Below, in pieces: positions 59,504 through 64,000 of a DNA stretch of 64,000 nucleotides. The DNA is from JAVSMW01 sp032027005 (GTDB lineage: Bacteria > Bacillota > Thermincolia > Thermincolales > UBA2595). The DNA lies in contig JAVSMW010000003.1 in NCBI GenBank assembly GCA_032027005.1, positions 291,499 through 355,498 on the forward strand, written 5' to 3'. The notes below the pieces were generated by a model. The model was given only the letters and a program-made list of their open reading frames with translations, was not told the DNA's origin and made no database searches. How positions within the stretch are numbered: the stretch's first letter is position 1; every line of letters starts with the position of its first letter. Made by a program: the position numbers and the translations under genes.

Positions 59504-60060
59504 CGTTCTATACCTCCCGGTGTACATACAGGGGATGTTAGTCGTGCTGTTAACGGACAACAGGCAGTTTTTCTGGAGACGTACATGAACCCATACGTCG
59601 TCATGAGAAGAGTGTTCAGAGCCACCAGCCACTTAGGAATTGCAACCATAGCCAGACCGAAGTTGGCAAAAACTCCAATCCCCACCGCTGCCAGGACAGG
59701 AGCCAGACAGCTGAAGGAAATGGTCAATCCAACCAATAAGCTTCCCCCAACTACGCCGCCGGTTGTTGCTTTAGCTCCGATCTGGCGCATCTTTGCCAAA
59801 GCGTAGCCCATAAAGGTAAGTGCCAAGGCAGCCGAAAAACTGGATAAGTACTCCTGCTTACGCGTGAAACTGGTCCACCAAGCTTCATTAACAGAATACT
59901 TAAGGTGGCCGGCTTCATTAAAATCACTCGGCGTAAATTCGCACGCCGCTCCTGCCGCAACATCTTGAGGCATTTTAAACGTTATCCGGTCGAGCGCGGT
60001 ATAGCCGGTGAAAACAACAAGGAAAATAATTATCATAAAAAAAATCATTTTATTCTTCAA
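59500..60060 (-). CDS. Small integral membrane protein, partner of the secreted protein
   Basis: The 186-residue protein has an N-terminal signal/anchor, an exposed segment of about 45 residues, and three further helices. The helix SFSCLAPVLAAVGIGVFANFG contains one cysteine and resembles MerT-like transporter helices; a CC pair occurs near the end (TACCPLTARL). No family is certain. It is translationally coupled to the large secreted protein. Confidence 0.65.
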   Translation of the reverse strand: MKNKMIFFMIIIFLVVFTGYTALDRITFKMPQDVAAGAACEFTPSDFNEAGHLKYSVNEAWWTSFTRKQEYLSSFSAALALTFMGYALAKMRQIGAKATTGGVVGGSLLVGLTISFSCLAPVLAAVGIGVFANFGLAMVAIPKWLVALNTLLMTTYGFMYVSRKTACCPLTARLTSPVCTPGGIER

Positions 60061-60292
60061 GCTATCTCCTCTTTTTTGATTTGACGTAATCGTTTATTAT
60101 TATCCTGTTTTCCTTTACTTCCAGTTCACCTCCTCACATTCTGACATAGCAAAAGTCGATTCTGCATAATGGAAATATCTCCCGTCCCAAAGGCATTATA
60201 TCATAATATTTCTTATAGCTGTTATCATGTTTTTTTATGAACAACCGTGCTATAATAACAATTCGTTATCCTCCTTCTTTTATGTTGTAATA

Positions 60293-60329
60293 CAAAAAGC
60301 ATGGAAATTCCTAAAGAAACTCCATGCTT
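60293..60329 (-). terminator. Glycosyltransferase gene terminator
   Basis: AAGCATGGA pairs with TCCATGCTT; T run follows on the minus strand. The rest of the 321-base gap 60061-60381 is A/T-rich and holds no gene I can support. Confidence 0.75.
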
Positions 60330-60381
60330 AAATTTATTGTTTTTTATTGTTCTTTGACTTTTAATAAAATTTTTCTCAGAT

Positions 60382-61545
60382 TTATGTTTGCTGCAATACC
60401 TTTTCGATAGCCTCTTTCAGCGCCTGTCCGGCCGCCTCCCAGGACATATGGAGCATATCTTGCCGCCCTTGTTTTCCTTTAATCTTACATAGGGCAGAGT
60501 TCTCATAGGCAAATCTCATTTGCCTTCTTAAACTGGTTACGTCTGGTTCAGCCCACATTTGCCCTCTCTCGGCAAACAAATATTGAAATTTCCTCGATAT
60601 GGCTCTTTTCATACTGACAACCGGATTTTCCAGCTTGTAGTCAACCATGAAGGCATTGCCTTCATCCAAGAAATCCATCTGTCCACCCCAGCCTGTAGCT
60701 ATCACAGGGATACCACTGGATAATGCTTCGATAAAAGGTAAGCCCACCCCTTCCCCTCTGGTCGGCAGTACAAATACATTGCCCAGTGTGTAAAGTCCTA
60801 TCAGCTCTTTTTTATCAATTGTCCTTGTGATCAGGACCAGAGGTGCTGTCTTTTCGTCTGTAATCCCAAGCCTTTCTTTATAATGGGAGATAGTTTCTGC
60901 TATCAGACCGGCAAAGCCCCGCTTACCGCTCCAATGGGTTTTGATAACCAGCAGTACATTGTCCTCAGGTGTAAATTCTCCCCAATAAGCTTTTAATAAC
61001 CCCTCCGGATTTTTACGGTGTTGGAAGTCAAAAACAGAGACAAAAATAAATTTCCCCGCTGCACCCGTGAGCGGCATCTTATGATTATCGGGGCGAAAAG
61101 TCCGGGTATCGGCTCCATGCGGCACAAGAAATACAGGCACAGTTACACCGTTGCTTTTGAGAGCAATGATATTGTGTTTCGAAGGCACAAAAACCGCATC
61201 AAATTCATTAATGGCCGGGAACCAATTACCGGGAATCTTGGTAGTTTCCCAAGCAGTATTTAAAATTACATGGTCAAATATTATTCGTTCTTTTTTTAAA
61301 TCTATATTGTAAGGGTGGTTATGATAAATCAATACTTTGGGTTTGTCATTTGTATAGGGCTTAAGAATCAAACTTCTTAATGTGTTTTTTCTGTTGGTGT
61401 CAGTTTCGTATACATGAGTACCCCGACCATCGATTTTTACATCTACGCCCAGTTTATCTAAGGCCAATACATACTCCCGGCAAGCCGTTCCCCAACCGCC
61501 GGGGTGGGAAACAAAACCTCTCCAGACAACTTGATAATCAGACAT
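60382..61545 (-). CDS. Glycosyltransferase (GT-B, family 1/4 type)
   Basis: The ATG at 61545 has GAGGGG upstream and gives 387 residues. The C-terminal half shows the GT-B nucleotide-sugar site: FVLPTRGEGVGLPFIEALSSGIPVIATGWGG. An N-terminal SHPGGWGTACREYV fits a GT-B acceptor domain. It likely adds sugar to a surface glycan; the acceptor is unknown. It is divergent from the GT8 gene. Confidence 0.85.
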   Translation of the reverse strand: MSDYQVVWRGFVSHPGGWGTACREYVLALDKLGVDVKIDGRGTHVYETDTNRKNTLRSLILKPYTNDKPKVLIYHNHPYNIDLKKERIIFDHVILNTAWETTKIPGNWFPAINEFDAVFVPSKHNIIALKSNGVTVPVFLVPHGADTRTFRPDNHKMPLTGAAGKFIFVSVFDFQHRKNPEGLLKAYWGEFTPEDNVLLVIKTHWSGKRGFAGLIAETISHYKERLGITDEKTAPLVLITRTIDKKELIGLYTLGNVFVLPTRGEGVGLPFIEALSSGIPVIATGWGGQMDFLDEGNAFMVDYKLENPVVSMKRAISRKFQYLFAERGQMWAEPDVTSLRRQMRFAYENSALCKIKGKQGRQDMLHMSWEAAGQALKEAIEKVLQQT

Positions 61546-61698
61546 ATTTCCCCTCAATTCTGGCATCAAAATTTTTTATCTGCAAAAGTACCACCTATTA
61601 ATTATGTTTACATATGATATCAGGAAAAAGTTAATTTTTTTATGCATTATATGTAAAAAAATATGTGGTGCCATTAAACTATTGTGGGAGGTATTTCT

Positions 61699-62544
61699 TT
61701 GTCTGAAGATGTATTTTTAGCTATTGGCAATAGTGATAAAAGACAAACTATTCACCTGGCCGTTGTAACAAACAATACTTACGCTAAACCCCTTGCAGTA
61801 ATGATAAATTCGATATTGGAAAATAAGGCTGCCAAGAATCCTTTAAAAATTTATGTCATTGCCAGTGAGCTCTCCCCCAAAAATAAGTCGATTCTGGCCA
61901 AAACAGCCGGCAAATTTAATTTGGTAATCGAATTTTTATCAATCGATCCAAGAATTTATAATGATTTTAAGACAGCTTATTATCTAACTAAAGAAACATA
62001 TTACCGGATATCCTTACCTGACCTGTTAGATAAAACTGTGGAAAAAGTTATTTATTTAGACTGTGATATTATTGTTAAAACAGATATAACAGAGTTTTGG
62101 AATATTGATATTGAAAATTATTACCTGGCAGCAGTTGAGGACTTTTGGGTTAGGAGTTCCAGAAACAGTTACCTTGGCATGTCTAAACACTCTAAATACT
62201 TTAATGCAGGCGTGCTTTTGATTAACCTGAAAAAGTGGCGGGAAGAACAGATAAAAGAAAAAGTTATTAACTTCATTAAAACCAGTTCTGAAAAAGTCAG
62301 GTTTTGCAGTCAGGATCCTCTTAATGCTATTCTTCATGATAAATGGCTCGTTTTAGACCCAAAATGGAATTATATGCCCCATTATCTCGCTTACCGTGGC
62401 TTGGAGAAAATAAAACCCGCTTTCGTCCACTATGCAGGTTTGAAAAAGCCCTGGAAGGCAAAGTTTCCGCTTAGAGAGGAGTACTTTAAGTATAGAAAGA
62501 ATGTTTTCCCGATGAAAAAAGCAAAACCCGGTAACCGTGCTTAA
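61699..62544 (+). CDS. Glycosyltransferase family 8 protein
   Basis: The TTG at 61699 has GGGAGG seven bases upstream (a GTG at 61684 would overlap that site) and gives 281 residues. It has HLAVVTNNTYAKPLAVMINS, the metal-binding DCDIIVKTDI and a C-terminal FVHYAGLKKPW, typical of GT8 enzymes that use UDP-sugars. Divergent from the other glycosyltransferase gene. Confidence 0.9.
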   Translation: MSEDVFLAIGNSDKRQTIHLAVVTNNTYAKPLAVMINSILENKAAKNPLKIYVIASELSPKNKSILAKTAGKFNLVIEFLSIDPRIYNDFKTAYYLTKETYYRISLPDLLDKTVEKVIYLDCDIIVKTDITEFWNIDIENYYLAAVEDFWVRSSRNSYLGMSKHSKYFNAGVLLINLKKWREEQIKEKVINFIKTSSEKVRFCSQDPLNAILHDKWLVLDPKWNYMPHYLAYRGLEKIKPAFVHYAGLKKPWKAKFPLREEYFKYRKNVFPMKKAKPGNRA

Positions 62545-62558
62545 GCCGGGGTTATTCG

Positions 62559-62600
62559 AGAAAAAAGCCGTATTCGGCCCTTTTAGACCGGATACGACTT
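62559..62600 (-). terminator. Terminator after DUF1638 gene
   Basis: AGCCGTATTCGG pairs with CCGGATACGACT; a T run follows on the minus strand. Confidence 0.75.
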
Positions 62601-62644
62601 ATCCTTTAACTAAACTGTTCAAAATCCCCTTGTTCAAAGTCTCC

Positions 62645-63352
62645 TTAAGAATTGAAGCCGGACAGAAACTGACTTGATTCGATGCTGTAATTGTCAATTC
62701 GCATATCGGCAAAAGCAAGTTCCCGGCCGGGTTCTAAAATAATGAATTCTTCCGGTCCCCAGGGACCGGCCAGCAATTTATTGAGAAACCTCATGGAACC
62801 TACATACTGTTCATGCTGCATTCCCATGGCGGCGGCGAAAGATTCGGTTTTGTTCAATATTTCATCAAGTTGGTAAGCCTTCGTATCTATTACCATTAGA
62901 CGCCGGTAATGATTCAGCATGATCTTCATCACCCTCAAGGCCCTAGCCTGGCCGTACCTTAGCACACATCCCTCATACTCAGAGATAATGTTGCGTTCAT
63001 ATTCCAGCCAGCCTTTGGTAAGAAAATAAGTCCCGACTTCTTTCTGCACTTTTTTTCTGACTTCGTACGAACCCAACATGAGTGTGATACAATCATCAGC
63101 CCGCGGAATAATCAGGCGGGCCTTGCGGGCCTTGATTCCCAGCAAACCGTTGCCGCAAAAACCAAAAGCCATTAAGATAGTGTCCGTATTGTCAACTTTA
63201 TCTATCTGATCCTGAATAGCTTTACCCAGCTGATCGGGAAAGTTATGCAGCCCGGAGTCCACCAGCAGAATTGGGTAATCTACTCCGGTCTCACTTATGG
63301 CCAAGTTAACTTCTCTTTGGATTGTCTGACATGTTATTATGACCGTGCTCAT
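62645..63352 (-). CDS. DUF1638 protein
   Basis: The 235-residue protein begins VIITCQTIQREVNLAI and has FGFCGNGLLGIKARKARLIIPRADDCITLMLGS (in parts), a conserved pattern of DUF1638. Members are encoded with corrinoid proteins and methyltransferases for methylamines and related compounds. It follows the corrinoid-protein gene by 17 bases. No activity is established. Confidence 0.8.
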   Translation of the reverse strand: MSTVIITCQTIQREVNLAISETGVDYPILLVDSGLHNFPDQLGKAIQDQIDKVDNTDTILMAFGFCGNGLLGIKARKARLIIPRADDCITLMLGSYEVRKKVQKEVGTYFLTKGWLEYERNIISEYEGCVLRYGQARALRVMKIMLNHYRRLMVIDTKAYQLDEILNKTESFAAAMGMQHEQYVGSMRFLNKLLAGPWGPEEFIILEPGRELAFADMRIDNYSIESSQFLSGFNS

Positions 63353-63369
63353 GATGGGATGGTCCTTTC

Positions 63370-63993
63370 TTATAAGTTCAATACAGTTTTGCTGTCAGAT
63401 CGCAGAATATTTCCACATATATCGGGCGCCACAACGGAATTAGTCACCCAATAATCCGCCCCGGTATACTTCATCACAGCATCATTAACTAATCCGCCGA
63501 TGATAACGGAAACCCCTGACCTGAGTCCCTCTTTTTCCAAGAGCTTGACTGTTTTTTTCATTGAATTATAGGCCGGGGTTATCAAGCCTGACAGACAAAC
63601 CAAGTTGCTGCCGGTCTTCTTAACTGCCTCTGCGAACTTATGGGCCGGTACATCAACTCCCAGGTCAAGAACCTGATAACCGCTGCCTTTTAGCACGCCA
63701 ATAGCAATGTTCTTGCCAATATCATGAATATCTTCCTCAACTGTGCCAAAAATGATAGGAGCTGTATTAGATTGCGGAGCAGCACTTTTTTCTTCAAGCA
63801 CGAGGCGGAGCATATCCTGAAATATATCTGCGGCTACAATTAAATCAGCCAGAAAATAGTGACCGGCTTTGTACATCGCACCGACTTTGGTCATCCCTTC
63901 TGCAGCCTCTTCGATCAGGATAAATGGGTCTACACCCTGTTCAATTCCCTGATGAATCAGCTGGATAAAAGTATCTTCATCCAGCTTTGACAT
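63370..63993 (-). CDS. Corrinoid methyl-carrier protein (MtbC/MttC type)
   Basis: The 207-residue protein has an N-terminal four-helix cap (MSKLDEDTFIQLIHQGIEQG) and a B12-binding domain with the lower ligand histidine in VEEDIHDIGKNI, then LSGLITPAYNSM and GGLVNDA. It carries a methyl group on cobalamin between a substrate methyltransferase and a THF methyltransferase, which must lie outside the window. The ATG is seven bases from the edge, so the ribosome site is not visible. Confidence 0.9.
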   Translation of the reverse strand: MSKLDEDTFIQLIHQGIEQGVDPFILIEEAAEGMTKVGAMYKAGHYFLADLIVAADIFQDMLRLVLEEKSAAPQSNTAPIIFGTVEEDIHDIGKNIAIGVLKGSGYQVLDLGVDVPAHKFAEAVKKTGSNLVCLSGLITPAYNSMKKTVKLLEKEGLRSGVSVIIGGLVNDAVMKYTGADYWVTNSVVAPDICGNILRSDSKTVLNL

Positions 63994-64000
63994 TGCGTGG

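Noticed and set aside
1..64000. CRISPR arrays, tRNA or rRNA genes
   Set aside because: No regularly spaced identical repeats and no cloverleaf or rRNA-like sequence was found on reading both strands.

Overview
The window reads as a draft chromosomal segment (four isolated N positions: 3401, 22037, 28258, 38505) of an anaerobic, low-to-mid GC Firmicute, most likely a Peptococcaceae/Desulfotomaculum-Pelotomaculum-like clostridium. The basis is the gene content: tungstate uptake, BamB/aldehyde ferredoxin oxidoreductase-type tungstoenzymes, a molybdopterin oxidoreductase, selenoproteins, corrinoid methyl carriers, a double-cubane 2-hydroxyacyl-CoA-dehydratase-type reductase, YheC/D spore-coat-type ATP-grasp proteins, S-layer-homology proteins, strong Shine-Dalgarno sites and frequent GTG/TTG starts. 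No rRNA, tRNA or CRISPR array was seen.

Layout. 0.001-3.3 kb: end of a DUF2294-like gene, a two-component system and a TVP38-type membrane protein. 3.5-18.1 kb (minus strand except mop): a tungstate/molybdate region with siaB and a truncated siaC, tupC and tupB, a helix-turn-helix/PBP regulator, a TiaS-like protein, a FecCD-type ABC importer that may be Mol-like, surface proteins, tupA, modD, an FmdE fusion, a decayed ABC importer behind a Moco riboswitch, a ModE/TunR-type regulator and a molbindin. 18.2-20.3 kb: DUF4143 ATPase and a phosphoesterase. 20.3-31.7 kb: tungsten/molybdenum enzyme region: a molybdopterin oxidoreductase followed by the Trs/DVU_155x accessory set, and a BamB-BamC-like pair with a 2Fe-2S protein. 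31.9-34.1 kb: YheC/D and a DUF6492 protein. 34.1-39.7 kb: remnants of mobile elements around an MCP-cheW pair and a c-di-GMP riboswitch with an HD-GYP phosphodiesterase. 39.8-53.7 kb: a redox, lipoate, selenium and sulfur island. 53.9-64 kb: pepF, activase plus double-cubane reductase, an unknown envelope pair, glycosyltransferases, and DUF1638 plus a corrinoid protein.

The most interesting material is regulatory and recoding. (1) Operators of the form TTATG-N10-CATAA lie upstream of the W/Mo genes. Two enzyme operons also have sigma-54-like -24/-12 promoters, each preceded by a TTTACA array phased at 10-12 bp. (2) Three in-frame UGA codons look like selenocysteine: in SelD itself, in a DsrE-like protein directly downstream of it, and in a TsoY-like membrane protein. 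(3) A nearly invariant 26-bp element lies upstream of four minus-strand transcription units (TsoY-like operon, selD operon, a trans-sulfuration enzyme, OsmC), and one copy lies between selD and a divergent LysR gene, suggesting a small selenium/sulfur regulon. (4) A complete lipoate set (GcvH-like carrier, two LipS-like radical SAM proteins, a LipM-like ligase, dihydrolipoyl dehydrogenase) lies beside selD without any glycine decarboxylase gene.

All family calls come from motif reading and memory of families; no database search was run.
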